The notes: a model not told the origin generated them from the sequence alone. Counted from the stretch's first letter, positions 1-11,576 are shown. The stretch: DNA of 64,000 nucleotides from Saxidomus purpurata (GCA_022818135.1 JAFMSR010000007.1:5225224-5289223); one strand, 5' to 3'. Translations and numbers: made by a program.

Positions 1-581
1 CTGCAAGCGACTTACAGAAGGTATTCATGCATTTATGATATCGGGGCATTGTACATGTACTGAATACTACGAAGCATTTAGGAACCCCATGTATATCTGG
101 CCAACCATCCCCTGTAAATATTAATACATTACTTCAACGTTGTAACCTAAAATGATTTAATAACTATCAGTTTAACGAACTATTTTTCTCCTTTCGCACA
201 CCTTTTTTTCAATTCATGGATTTAGTAAGTTTGACCATATTTTGTTTTAGGGTTAAACGCTCGTTTTACAGCCGGACATTTTACCTAGCTACCCTTTTCA
301 ATGTATAAAACACATAACACACCTCACACTTATGAAAAGAATGGTCGGTAGCAGCCAATCAGTGAGAGGTTACAGTCATTTCAAGTCAGAGAATCTAACT
401 ATTCACTCCGGAGTCGGTCATCAAACATATTGCAGAAAACTTTTCTTTAGAGAACTTTATACAATTCACCCGTTTAGTGATTTAAATGAGTTGGTTACCA
501 TAAAAACGAAACAAGTAGATCAAACTATATCAATACATTGTCATTTTAAATTATGTAAAAAGTTTTCATGTTTGAATGCAG

Positions 582-1249
582 GATGGATTCGTACAGTTCA
601 GGCGTTTATGGTAATGGGTGTACTTGTCCTCTTTGTCTCCATGGTAACTGGATTTCTGCGGCTTCAAGACGAATCCAAGAGGAAAGTCGCCATAATTTCG
701 ACATTGTGTGTGCTAATTGGAGGTAAGTGCTATGGTTCAGTGTCTTATTCAAGTATAGTAAAGCAATTTTGAAATTCAAATAACTATTCATATGAAAATA
801 AATCATTAAAACTAACCTTCAACTAATTGTTTATACTTGTACATTTAATTACATATGTTCTTCGGATTAGTTCTGTAGAGTAATTGTTTCGCAGGAAAAT
901 ATCGTACCAAAATAAGTGAGAGTTTTACCATTGGGCTTCTTTTTATGCAGCTTCAAAAGTGCATATTATTAGTTTCTTTGAGTACGCAGTTCAGGTGGAA
1001 ATATCCGTCACTGAGGGTAACTGTTTTTGAAGTTACAATGTTTATAAAATGTTTACTTTTATTAAAGGTTTCATGGTTACTATAGCTGCTATTGTGTACG
1101 GATCAATGAATGGGGCCAACAAATTAAAATTCAGTGCTGGATTCTACCTGTCAATCATTTCTGCAGTGACGTCATTCTTGGCTGCTGTACTGTTTATCAT
1201 CTTCAAACGGCGAAGTGGAGAGAATGGATATACCCGTATCGACTCATAG
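582..1249 (+). CDS. PMP22/claudin-like four-helix membrane protein, last two exons (partial)
   Basis: Two exons, 582-722 and 1068-1249, separated by an intron with gtaagt donor and ttaaag acceptor. Both exon starts are in phase 1, so the frame runs through to the TAG at 1247-1249. The acceptor at 580-581 (tttgaatgcag) shows that earlier exons lie upstream, outside the window or not recognised. Exon one reads WIRTVQAFMVMGVLVLF, the W-x-R-x-x-QA entry to the second helix that is typical of PMP22/claudin/LIM2-type proteins. A third helix spans the splice junction (VAIISTLCVLIGG joined to FMVTIAAIVYG). The fourth helix (FYLSIISAVTSFLAAVLFIIF region) is followed by a short basic cytosolic tail ending RIDS. 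Only helices two to four are visible; helix one and the first extracellular loop with its W..C..C signature are not. Likely role (inference): plasma-membrane or junctional tetraspan protein. It could equally be a Clc-like or TMEM47-like member. Confidence 0.72.
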
Positions 1250-2985
1250 AGTGTGGATAGAGAAATGGTTATTGAAATACATTCGTGTGTAGTGTAGACA
1301 ACTAGGCCAAAACTGTTGCCCATAATATTGTTTATTACTATCTAACTATTCCTTCAATTACATAAAACTTTTCTCAGCTAAGAATAGAAATTCAAGTAAC
1401 AAGGTGCATTAGAACTGACAGAAATGGCAGAAAATGCAAATTATTTTCCCAAAATGTAATCGAATGCGAGCATCATTTTGTTATTTTCCTGAGTTGTTCT
1501 TTTTTCAGTTCTGTTATTTCTTCTACCATAGATATCGGTAGTGTTTGGATTTCAAGGGAGCTTACTTGCCGACAGCGCGACTTGTTGATCTCTTTAAATT
1601 CTTTGTTTTTCTCTACATGGGACTATTCAGTTTTTGTCCTCAAACCTGTCGAAATCACTGATGGTATTATATATGTAACCGGACATTTGCTTTATCTGAT
1701 TTCTTTCGGTGTAAAATGGATTCACTAAACCCGCCTTTAACTCTTTTGTGTATACCATCACTGCTGAATAACGTACGTTCTTCAATTCTAAGAGCACATT
1801 ACATGAAATACATCTGTAAAGTCTGTTGTATCACTCAATCCACGAGGTATATCAGCAGCCTCTCCCCTGAATGGGCGTCTTATTGCGTCCAATATTTGGT
1901 CTAACCCGCTGTAACCTGTGCTTTCCATATTCCCATGCCCTGATAAAACTAATAAACTTCTCAGTTTGCCTTTTCTCAAAAGAACTTTTGTGTTACTTCC
2001 CTTTGCTTACAGTAGTAGTACCTGTAAATTTTGTAGTTGTATATTGACTTGTACGGTGTCCAGTTTTATGAGCATGCACATGCTCCTCTAATTGTTCTTT
2101 AGTTTCTATTTACAGCTTCTGTTTTGCTTGTATAAGTTTATCTTCCTCTGGTGTTAGTGTAAACCTTTCTTTCAAATCTCCTCCTGTCGCATTGATTTAT
2201 TCTATTTTCTAACTCACTTCATTCAGTTAATAAAACACTAAAATATTCTCTGTATGCTTCACTATATATATTTCTTTACACTTGACTTCGGTGCACACAC
2301 GTTTTGTCATCAGTTCTACATCACTACTTAAGACTCGCACTTAACACTTGAAGACAATGCACACGTCAAGTTTTCATAGCATATGCACACATATATTCTG
2401 AGCACTGTTTCGCCATACATACATATTCGCATCAAATAATTCTAGACACATTACAGATATAAGATCACAATTCCTGGAGGTCGCTACATTATAATTTTAT
2501 TTAACGCAAAAACTAGCAAAAACGAGAAATATCTTTTCAATATTTGTAGATTTAAAAAAGAACAGGATATGCGACAGTGTTATTACATCAAATCATTTTA
2601 AGTGTATTTCCATAGATTTTTCACAAACTGCTCAACACTTTTTACTGTGTTGGAGAAGTGGAACAAAGAATTCCAAGTAAAGGTTACAGAAAAAGAACTC
2701 GATTTTTGTGTTAATATGGGACATTAGCGTCTTGGTTTAAAACTACTCATTAGATAATTAAATATGTTAAACACTTCTGAACAAGATTGAAGAAAGCATT
2801 TCTTTATGTTGTTGTGTTTTTTTTGTCAGTGGGAAGGTTAAAAATTGAATATCATGTTTGCACTAATATGTCTGTAAGTGAGACGACGAAAAAGTTGTTC
2901 TTTGAAATGTCTGCATTTTATAAATGTTTGATTAGCGAGTGTAAAATATCCTTCAAATTCGCGCTTGTGTACGAATGACATTTGA
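1250..2985. other. intergenic, no gene seen
   Basis: AT-rich sequence downstream of the tetraspan gene. Its 3' UTR must begin here, but no clear polyadenylation site could be chosen. Short open frames have no protein-like composition. Confidence 0.5.
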
Positions 2986-4056
2986 AAATTGTAAGTAGAT
3001 CTAATTTTGTGTATGTGTTGCGGAAGCATGCAAACGTCAATCTCAGACTATGAATATACATGTATGTTACTAATTTTCAATATGCAATGTAATGAAAATT
3101 TTGTATTTACGCAGAAACATTTGTGTGTGTCTTTTTTGTGTTCTATGAATCTGGTAATATTCAAAATGGATATGAAATATCTATGAATAGTTATTGAAGA
3201 CTGTTTTATATTTCGCTTAGTGTCTTTGGTATGTGTATGCAGATATTTTCCCGTTACTAATTATACTTTTTCATGAATGAGTCGAATAAATTTGATCACC
3301 TTTTTAATTAGCAACGCATTTTCGAGTTATCTTTTCCTCGCACTGAGTTGTACAGGGATGATACTTAGTTGCAGTTTGACCGACCTTGCTTGAAAGTTTT
3401 AAATTTAAGCTTTCTGATCTCATAGTTTCATTTCATGTAAAGTCAGATATTGACGCGATAATTGTGTCGCGAACCTTAAATGGTTGTCTTACAGCAGAAG
3501 TATGCTAAAATATAAAATTGTAAGTAGATCTAATTGTGTGAGTGTGTTGTGGAAGCATGCAAACTTCAATCTCAGACTATGAAGATATGTTACTGATTTT
3601 CAATATGCAATGTAATGAAAGGTTTGTATTTACGCAGAAACATTTGTGTGTGTCTTTTTTGTGTTCTATGGATCTGGTAATATTCAAAATGAATATGAAA
3701 TGCGTGTATCTATGTATAATTATTGAAGACTGTTTTATATTTCGCTTAGTGTCTTTGGTATGTGTATGCAGATATTTTCCCGTTACTAATTATACTTTTT
3801 TCTGAATGAGTCGAATAAATTTGATCACCTTTTAAATTAGCAACGCATTTTCGAGTTATCTTTTCCTCGCACTGAGTTGTACAGGGATGATATTTAGTTG
3901 CGAAGATGTGTTTAAGTTTGACCGACCTTGCTTGAAAGTTTGAAATTTAACCTTACTCATCTAATAGTTTCAGTTCATGTAAAGCCAGGAATTTATTGCG
4001 TTAAGTATGTGGTTAACACGAATGCGCGAACCTGAAATGGTTTTCTTACAGCAGAC
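2986..4056. repeat. near-tandem duplication, two units of about 520-540 bp
   Basis: Unit one (2986-3502) and unit two (3515-4056) run in the same orientation. Both begin 'aaattgtaagtagatctaa', share 'tctcagactatgaa', 'tacgcagaaacatttgtg' and 'cgcactgagttgtacaggga', and end 'cttacagcag'. They differ by scattered substitutions and small indels, including an insertion near 3900 in unit two. No coding potential is shared between them, so the duplication is probably non-coding. Confidence 0.85.
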
Positions 4057-4462
4057 GTTACCCACTATCTAGTTACCTAGTTACAAGGGAAGCAGTTGGA
4101 TGGGAATCCAGGAACAACAGAAAGGAATGGATCAGTACTTGACGGACCACCTGGAAACTAGTAAGTTAGCCACGTTAAGTCATTAAACAATAGTGGGGGG
4201 AAATAATCGTTTGAGATCCAGAATCAAACAGTAGGGATACAGTCATCTAGGAACAGTTATCGGAAACTTAGAAGAATACAGGAACGGCACTCAGTAACCA
4301 GTGAGTATTGGACTGAACACAGGAACAAGAGTAGGAAACCAGTGGAGGGGAATTCAGACACAATCCTAAAAGGCTTGTCAGTACTGGATGGGAATATATG
4401 AACATCACTTAATTTACTGGATTAAAATTAAAGATAAAAAAGACAAAACAAACGAACAAACA
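4057..4462. other. purine-rich non-coding stretch
   Basis: Loosely repeated 'aggaaca' and 'ggaaac' phrases without a periodic unit. A cttacag acceptor-like site at about 4051 and a gtaagt at 4161 bracket a roughly 108-nt interval, but all three frames contain stops. If transcribed at all, it would be a non-coding exon. Confidence 0.3.
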
Positions 4463-4690
4463 GTCCGCCTCCGTGGTCGAGATGGTAGAGTAGCTGACTT
4501 GAAATCACTGTAACCTCTAATAGATTGAATGCCGTGGGTTCGAGTCCTGCTATATCGACCATGTCTGTTTCTGTGAGAAAAGTGTCAATTTGTTACAGAG
4601 AGAACGATGTTTAGGTTAACTGTCCGCCAGTTAAAATGACCAAAATACGACTGGAACGGGCGTTAAACTCCTACAACAACAACGAATAAA
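4463..4690 (+). mobile_element. tRNA-derived SINE
   Basis: The head carries a pol III box A (tggtcgagatgg, 4474-4485, fits TRGYNNARNNGG) and a canonical box B (ggttcgagtcc, 4537-4547). The spacing between them is longer than in most tRNAs because of an insert in the anticodon and variable region. A tRNA-unrelated body follows, ending 'gggcgttaaactcctacaac' with a short (caa)n tail, as SINEs do. Without a clean acceptor stem, this is a retroposon and not a functional tRNA gene. Confidence 0.75.
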
Positions 4691-5151
4691 CGAGTGGATG
4701 TTTTGATCTGACTGATTAAATCACAACAATGTGACGCATGAACGTGTTCCGCTCATGTGTTTATTACTAACGTGACGGGTGTGATCAGTTGAATCATGCT
4801 GATAAATATTTAATGGACAATTTTCTCTTCCGCCTTAAAGGTGTTAAACATAAACTCAAACCGATTATTACCTTAGTCATTGCTACATGCTTTCATACAT
4901 GTATATAAAAAGTCATTGTACCGTGAGCTTCAAAACTCTCGTCATTTTAGATAGGTTTCACATTTCAACACTATTTCCGAAACGCCCATTCTGTATCACT
5001 AGCTAGTGTCTTTGACTTTCCTAACTGATACTTGCGTTTGTTTATGTATGTATGACCATTATAACACAAGGAAATGCAAGTCCAAGAATCGAACTCACGA
5101 CCCGTCACTGTTTACCATTCGCAACAAGACTCACTCCATATGGAATCAACC

Positions 5152-5156
<5 letters not shown>

Positions 5157-5208
<52 letters not shown>

Positions 5209-5209
5209 G
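5157..5209. repeat. (GA)n microsatellite followed by a G run
   Basis: About 53 bp of nearly pure GA, with one gg interruption at 5189-5190, followed by gtgggggggggg. It abuts the tRNA-like sequence at 5226-5345. Confidence 0.95.
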
Positions 5210-5225
5210 TGTGGGGGGGGGGTGT

Positions 5226-5345
5226 AGAAATATCTGTGTCTTGCCTAAGTACACTACCGCCGTGACACTGTTGGGGTTCGAACCCGGGACCCTCTGATCC
5301 CGAGACAATCGCCGCTACCACTGCATTGCTGCGGCTCTACGATGC
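5226..5345 (-). mobile_element. tRNA-derived SINE or tRNA pseudogene, minus strand
   Basis: Read on the minus strand, a tRNA-like head (gccgcagcaatgcagtgg, then tagcggcg) leads to a perfect box B core, ggttcgaacc, at 5275-5284 on the plus strand. The motif is palindromic, but only the minus reading has a box-A-like sequence at the right distance. The 5' (GA)n tract could be its degenerate tail. No convincing full cloverleaf was drawn. Confidence 0.6.
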
Positions 5346-5718
5346 ATTGGCTATGCACACAGGAGTCATCCGAGTGGGACATGTCATGACAAAGGTATAC
5401 ATATCTAAAATAATATAATGTTATTAATTGATTGCAATCATATTGGCCGAAGACTGTCAATACGACAGGCTGACGCCCAGTAACATGGAAAATATAGCAA
5501 GACAAGGCCAATATAAATTTAATTCATTAACCGCATATTTTGTAATATGTTTTTAAATCTTCCTAATCGGTATCTACGTAAAGAAAAAGTTTCCATTTTG
5601 GTAAAATGTTTGAAACAAATGCTAGATTCGATGCAGTTGTTTCAAAATGGTGTCAAGAATGACAGAAACAGGGTCCCGTTTTGCCCGAGCAAATCATCCC
5701 ATCTGATTGGCTAGATCT

Positions 5719-5811
5719 CGTATTAGCCGAGTGTTTTCCCGTATTGGCCGTGTTTTTTCCATATTGGCCGTGTTTTCCCGTAATGGCCGCGTTTTTTCGT
5801 ATTGGCCGAGT
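5719..5811. repeat. minisatellite, about 19-bp unit, five copies
   Basis: Repeats of 'cgtattggccgtgtttt' with small variants: attagccgag, attggccgtg, aatggccgcg, attggccgag. Confidence 0.85.
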
Positions 5812-6088
5812 TTGGGTATATCTACCATATTGCTAGCATAAATTCACCAGTATAACGTCTAATATTATATACATGTGTTTAATTAATAATATACTGTACT
5901 AGAAATCCTCTCGGGTATATTCTGTGTGACATTGTGCTTACTAAAGATTCCTGATAAATTCTAGATTATAGTCGTGAATGATCTGATCCACTTGGCTAAC
6001 CACGTTCTGAATTTTAAACACTTTCATAGAACTCCCTAAAAGAGAGAGAGAGTTCCCCAAAACGTCGGACAGCTAAAATACAAAAAAA

Positions 6089-6152
6089 GCAAATGTTCTC
6101 AATACAAGAGGCTTATATTAGCAAATGTTCTCAATACAAGAGGCTTATATTA
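6089..6152. repeat. perfect 2 x 32-bp tandem duplication
   Basis: The 32-bp unit starting gcaaatgttctcaatacaag and ending gcttatatta occurs twice back to back without mismatch. A recent slippage or end-joining scar is the simplest explanation. Confidence 0.95.
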
Positions 6153-6562
6153 GACATTTAGCAGGGTAAGGGTTAAATCACTCCAAGATAATATAGATCA
6201 TCACTGCAACAGACATGATTACCACCTGCCTTATGGTTTGTTGGCTGAAAAGGCAAAAGGTGTGTCGTGACTACGAACTTGCAAGTGAAGTCCTCAAATT
6301 CTAATAGCACACCTTAGTAACTTGCAACTGTTTAATTATCGAATGAAAAATGTAATTATGAATGACATTTTATAAAGCAGCCATCACTTTCATCTTTTCC
6401 TCAACTTGTAATTTAGTTGCTTCCTATTAGCGTAATGATTACCGCGATATTTTTTCAAACATTTTGCTAATTAACTAATTTCTTTCGGTCTTACAGGTGC
6501 TTCCTTTCTGATTCTGTAATATGGATCAACAGCAGTGAACGATGCGTAATTTATACGTTATT

Positions 6563-6584
6563 GCGGGCCGCTCCAGCGGCCCGC
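6563..6584. repeat. GC-rich perfect hairpin (10-bp arms, 2-nt loop)
   Basis: gcgggccgct-cc-agcggcccgc in AT-rich surroundings. The 3' flank 'tatatttaata' weakly resembles the 'agtattgaata' that follows the terminal hairpins at 7568 and 59687. It may be the end of a related mobile element; its other end was not found. Confidence 0.7.
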
Positions 6585-7502
6585 TATATTTAATACGTGG
6601 TGAGTAAAAGGTGCATGGAGACTTTAGCACTAGATCGAATATATGCGTCTCTCTTCATTGAAAAATTGAGGTACTTTTGAGATGAAAACTGTAGACACAG
6701 TCAATTTTTTTGGAAAGGCAAGAGTTGTCGTTTGTTATTGAATTGTCGTTTGTTTGATCACAACTAGTCAGACCGGAGAGGATCTAAAAGGCAACTAGTC
6801 AGGCCGAATAATTTAAAGTCTTTTACCCGATATTTCCGTGTAAGCCGCAAGAGTATTGTTTTTGTGACATAAACTATCGAAACATCGTAGTACATTATGG
6901 AACCAATAGATACTTTTGAATTTTGAATTACAAAACTCGGAATTCAACATAAAAAACAACGAATTTTAACTTGCTAACGCCTCTATCATCAAAAGCGTAC
7001 ATACCTTTAAATCGTCAGTTTTATTATATGCGTCTGAAACTAGTCTAAAATACGCGTTTAGGTATAAAACTGAAACTTATCAGCAAATGAACTTTACAGA
7101 GGCACTGATAGATGTCTTTTTGAAATATGACAACATATTTTTATGCTTTAAACACGTTGTAATTGTTGTATTTTATGTAAATGCGTGGTTCGAAAAGGGT
7201 ACGAAAATGTCTGCATATTTCCGAAGTCAGTTCGTACCTAGGTGAAATCACATAGATCTACATATCTTAAATACGATTTATAAATGTAGACAGAAATGCA
7301 ATAATCTAAAGGGAAAATCAAATTCATTTCCCTAGACCATGCTGTCATTTACAAAGAACAGATATTGACTCAATATATAAATACAAATAAAAGTTATTGT
7401 ATTGTAACTAAAACTTTCAAACTTTACCATGATTCTTTTGCTACACTTAATTTTGGCGGATACATTCATTCATACATTAATGTTATTGTATCATAAATAT
7501 CA

Positions 7503-7512
7503 TTATCATTAC

Positions 7513-7566
<54 letters not shown>
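7503..7566. repeat. (ATT)n microsatellite
   Basis: About 20 units of att/tta ending at the outer tip of the large foldback element. The element may have inserted into, or generated, this tract. Confidence 0.95.
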
Positions 7567-7567
<1 letters not shown>

Positions 7568-8413
7568 GGCGCTGTGCGGAAGCACAGTGCCAGTATTGAA
7601 TAGGTTTTAATTTTGTACCATGGGGTTGCATAATCGAATAGGGAGCAGCCAACATTATTATTGTAATTAAAAACTATGTATTATGTTTGAACAAACTCCC
7701 TATAATGAATAAATAAATAGTATTAACTGATTACAAACAATACTATACCAGATGCATACGTCTTCGACCGTTAATTCAAAACTTTTGACATATTCATAGG
7801 ATATTTAATAACTTTTCCACAAACTTGAAGGTTACGGTTTTTTTATTGCTTTGTTTACGGACCCTACGGCCAGATTCATCAAAGTTCAGAAAAAACGTCT
7901 CGATAGTTGTTTTGCTAACTCTAAACATTTTGAAGTTTCAATACATATGTTGTCAACGTGAATAATTAATGAAAACCCATTTTAATTACTACATACTAAA
8001 GTAAAATATAGGCATTATAAATAAGACCGTTCACCTAACTATGCGATACATGGGGTCTCAATGAAAGTTATGTAAAGCATCGCTAACAACTGACCAATAG
8101 TAAAGACAAAATTAATCACGTGGGTTTCGTCTGCGTCGAAAAGCGTCTACTGACCACGAGCTGTAGCCTTGTTTAATGGGCGTCATCGTACCATTATACG
8201 GAAGGTTGTTTTATGATTCGTTTATTTTTTGGTTAAACTGTAGTAAATGTGGTTTTTTACTTATTATGATAACAGTTACAAATAACATAATGTATTTGGT
8301 TTTTCCCGTTGATAGGTTGTTTACTGATATTCTAAAATGACTCTGATTCCTTTAAATCATGTTTCAAAAACATGCGCAGCGCCTTTGATGCTTTGCATCA
8401 AAATTTGTCTTGT
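7563..8413 (+). repeat. left inverted arm of the foldback element
   Basis: Begins with a 24-nt hairpin at 7568-7591 (ggcgctgtgc-ggaa-gcacagtgcc, one G:T-type mismatch), then 'agtattgaataggtttt' and 'accatggggttgca'. It ends at 'catcaaaatttgtcttgt'. Its reverse complement is 11577-12427. Confidence 0.92.
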
Positions 8414-8784
8414 TATTATTATTACAAAATACTACTAGAGTCTAATATGTTAAGTATGAAAGATAATAGCCTGCTATTAAAACATTCAGTTCTTGTTTTA
8501 GACAAGTTATGAAATTTTAATACAGCATGGTAGAGAGGCTCGTAATGACTAGGGGTGCGCAATAATAGACCCGATACATTGCAATTCGCAGTATTTTGGA
8601 GTAAATAAAAAACTGCAATTCCTCCGCATTTATTACATGTAACTTGAATTTGATCTAATGCTTTGTTGTTGGTTTCCAAATAATAAATTTTTAGCGCATA
8701 CGTATATTTCGGAATTCACGCGTGATGAATAGCCATTGAATTCAATTTCTCACCTATGAGATACATATTTCCGCGCATTTACCC

Positions 8785-8808
8785 ATGTGAGATAAACTTA
8801 TCTCACAT
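8785..8808. repeat. short palindrome in the foldback core
   Basis: atgtgagataa and ttatctcacat form 11-bp perfect arms. A further 'cttatctcacatcgc' copy follows at once. Confidence 0.85.
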
Positions 8809-9090
8809 CGCTTATCTCACATCGCTGCCGGACTATTTTTACGTTAATTGTAAGCAGACATAAAAATCGAAAAATGACTGTAAAATTGTTATTTTTGAAA
8901 TAAACATAGGGTTGTTGGTATTCATTTTCTTAGTTAGATCATTTTCTATCCATCTATAGCAGTTTTGAAGTAAAATTCGAGAAAAAGTTGGTTTTCATTT
9001 TGTCATCCCCATCCTGTATTTGCACTTATTCCTTCTTACTTGTGTGAAAATGCGATTTAAACGGTGAGAAAATAAGTCTATCATGTCCAT

Positions 9091-9208
9091 TGAGTTGTGG
9101 ATAAGGAAATCCCACCCTCGGGTTGAGAAACGTCCAAAAAAAACTCGGCAGAGCCTCGTTTTTGGACGTATCTCAACCCTCGGGTGGGATTTCCTTATCC
9201 ACAACTCA
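9091..9208. repeat. near-perfect 50-bp-arm hairpin
   Basis: The arms 9091-9140 and 9159-9208 pair over 50 bp with a single mismatch, around an 18-nt loop that contains ctcggcagagcctcg. Both outer ends continue weakly as catgtccat / tgaacatg. It looks like a palindromic MITE and could form a cruciform. Confidence 0.93.
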
Positions 9209-9699
9209 TGAACATGTTAGATTCACTTTATATCAGACCCTGGTGATAGTGACTGATTAAAAATTTTATAATATCTATTTATCTAATAAGATTAATGAAA
9301 AATATCTGAGTATAATGATACAAATGTAAATCATTTAAAAAAAAAACAAAGTTAAAACTTGCTGTAATTTTGTTCGGTGAAAATTAAGACATACCAGGAA
9401 CGACCTATAGAGGACATACTGTATAAATATTATTCGATAACAGTAAGGTTTCGATACTAGATGTGGTGTCGTGACAGGTTTTGCATGTTCAACCAGAATT
9501 GGTTTCCTTGAGTTATTTTGGGGCCATGCCTCAACATCAACCATCACCTATTTCCAAAATATTTACATGCCAGTTTTGTTTGTGGGCCCGCTGTGATACT
9601 GTGTATCACAGTTTTTCTTGTCTTAAGTTGTATCATGGTTACTGACTATTTGTATAGGAAAACACTGTACTGTATTTGTGATAATTTGCATTGTGTATG

Positions 9700-10239
9700 A
9701 AGGCGGAGCTTAGACCGTGCTCTATCTACAATAGAGAACATGATCTATCTGCAATAGAGAACACTTTTAAGATTTTTTTTTCAAAGACAAAAACAAGCAA
9801 CAATTGCCAAAGAAGAAATATGTAGCTCTGTAAAATTGACCTAAACTTAAATGTTTAAGAGGAAGAGAAGGGTAGACATACATATACACGAACTCGAAAC
9901 ACGAGTCTCCTGAGCAGTTTATATCATCATGCAGTTTTCATTTGTGAAAGCATGATGTCGTCGGCATCTAAAGGAACTTGTGAAAGAATGATATCGTCTA
10001 AATCTTCTAATTGACTGAATTCAAGTTCATAAGCCATCTGTAACAAAACATTATCCTGCAATTCTAAAATATCCTAACAGTTTGCCCTACATTCCAATCC
10101 AATCAAATGCCCCTATTTCATTCAAAAAAGCTAATTGTATTCTCCATATTGACTCAGTATCTCTAATATGAAAATAATTATTTCATTAATTTTTCCAATA
10201 AGTGAGACTGTGACATCACAGAGCTAAGCTCCGCCCTTA
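9700..10239. mobile_element. MITE-like unit with about 15-bp terminal inverted repeats
   Basis: aaggcggagcttag on the left and ctaagctccgccctt on the right bound about 540 bp of AT-rich non-coding sequence. It is nested in the foldback core. The internal direct repeat tctatctacaatagagaaca / tctatctgcaatagagaaca lies near the left end. Confidence 0.65.
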
Positions 10240-10284
10240 ATCTCTATATATTTCAATACAATGGGAAAACTGTAAGCCGGTTAT

Positions 10285-10374
10285 AGGTCCATATTACAGA
10301 AATAAAAAAACTTACTGCATCGGTTCGCTAACGCTCCCTCGCAATAAATGTGTTTATTCCTGTAATGATAGACC
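10285..10374. repeat. imperfect hairpin with 'cgctaacgctccctc' loop
   Basis: aggtccatattacagaaataaa pairs with tttattcctgtaatgatagacc. The loop holds tcggttcgctaacgctccct, which recurs in the hairpin at 10573-10680. Confidence 0.75.
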
Positions 10375-10376
10375 TT

Positions 10377-10567
10377 TAGTGTTTGCCCTACATTTTTGTC
10401 CAATGAAAATATCTAAATTTTTAAAATGTTCCCTGTCTATTTGCCATAAACCTCCGACAGGTTATTCTATGTATCACTCTATCTTGATAGAGCGAGACTC
10501 TATAGACCTGTTTGTGCATGACGTCATTAAATGTAGTAAATAAAGACTAAATGTAGGGCAAACACTA
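10377..10567. mobile_element. 191-bp MITE with 19-bp perfect TIRs
   Basis: The ends tagtgtttgccctacattt (10377-10395) and its exact reverse complement (10549-10567) bound a small non-coding unit. Part of the end sequence (gtttgccctacatt) also occurs alone at about 10080, so further fragments are likely. It adjoins hairpins on both sides. Confidence 0.8.
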
Positions 10568-10572
10568 AGTCA

Positions 10573-10680
10573 GTTAGAGGCTAAATAGAGAAAATTATAC
10601 AACATAGAAACCCAGTCGGTCGCTAGCGCTCCCTCCTTTGGGTTTCTATATTGAATAAATTTCTATATTTAGCCTCTAAC
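10573..10680. repeat. nested hairpin, 21-bp outer arms plus inner arms
   Basis: The outer arms begin gttagaggctaaat and pair with one mismatch (10573-10593 with 10660-10680). Inner arms tagaaaccca / tttgggtttcta pair as well. The loop is gtcggtcgctagcgctccct, close to the loop at 10320-10340. Confidence 0.82.
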
Positions 10681-10906
10681 TATTACATAACTTATACAAA
10701 GGCCTATAACCTATAAATAATGCAGAGTTCACCTATCCTTCTAAGCGTTCTTTTTTTAAGGGAACTGACAGATCAGAGTGACCAAAAAATATTAACGTGA
10801 TCCCACTCATTTTGTTACGTCACACGATGTTTCGGGGCCTGCGAGCTGTCAATCAAAATGTACATGATGGTGTACGTGCCATTATCAACGTGTCATAATA
10901 CAAATC

Positions 10907-11001
10907 AGATAGAGAGACTATTTGCTCAAATAATCACGTCATTTCTCGGGGGCTACGCCTCTCGAAATAACATAATTATTCTCGCAAACAGTACTCTATC
11001 T
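10907..11001. repeat. imperfect hairpin with 'gggggctacgcct' loop
   Basis: agatagagagactatttgc pairs with gcaaacagtactctatct, and the pairing continues inward with mismatches through aataat/attatt to atttctcg / cgaaat. Confidence 0.75.
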
Positions 11002-11101
11002 AATACTTATTGACGGTTGTATTCATATACATGACACAAAGCACGTCATTTATCTCCTTATATCCTGACAATGTCGGTATGAAAGCACTAATATATTATA
11101 T

Positions 11102-11236
11102 GTTATTTGGTTTTTGAAGTGGTATATGAGGATATATTACCCGCCTAGAGTTATATTACCCGAGCTGTTAGGCGAGGGTAATATTATGTCGAGGCGGGTA
11201 ATATATCCCCATATATCACGTCAAAAAACAAATAAC
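11102..11236. repeat. 45-bp-arm hairpin with an inner hairpin
   Basis: The arms 11102-11146 and 11192-11236 pair with about four mismatches (outer gttattt, inner atattacccgcct). The enclosed sequence has a second, shorter fold, ttatattaccc / gggtaatattat. Confidence 0.85.
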
Positions 11237-11239
11237 AAT

Positions 11240-11527
11240 TTTATTACCCTTCCCTGTCTTAAATATTGAAAGATTCCGTTTATGTTTTGTTAATTAGACG
11301 GCTGAACGTTTGCAGACCTTCAAATCCCCTTATGATACCTCAATGTCACTACGTGACGTCACATATCAGCACGGACTTATACATTGACGTAGTGTACGCA
11401 CGTTTAGCATGGGGTACAGTAACGGGATATGTCAAGTGTATATTACCGGCTTGCCCGTAAATATCAATATCTGTTTACGGATCGTTGACCAATCAGAAGA
11501 CCGCAAATTTCATGGAAGGGTAATAAA
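11240..11527. mobile_element. 288-bp MITE with 14-bp TIRs
   Basis: tttattacccttcc at 11240-11253 and its exact reverse complement at 11514-11527. The internal sequence is non-coding. It lies directly beside the preceding hairpin, whose arms share the 'attaccc' phrase. Confidence 0.75.
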
Positions 11528-11576
11528 GTCGCATATAATAATCCTGTTGATACCAAAGACGTTGCCCTGTATAAGT

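Noticed and set aside
332..581. Open frame upstream of the tetraspan exon as its N-terminus
   Set aside because: It crosses a good splice acceptor at 580-581 and has no membrane helix or W..C..C loop; the frame is open by chance.
4053..4160. Exon bounded by cttacag and gtaagt
   Set aside because: All frames contain stops. It was kept only as a possible non-coding exon.
4463..5345. Functional tRNA genes
   Set aside because: Box A and B are present, but cloverleaf arms are not convincing and SINE-like tails follow.
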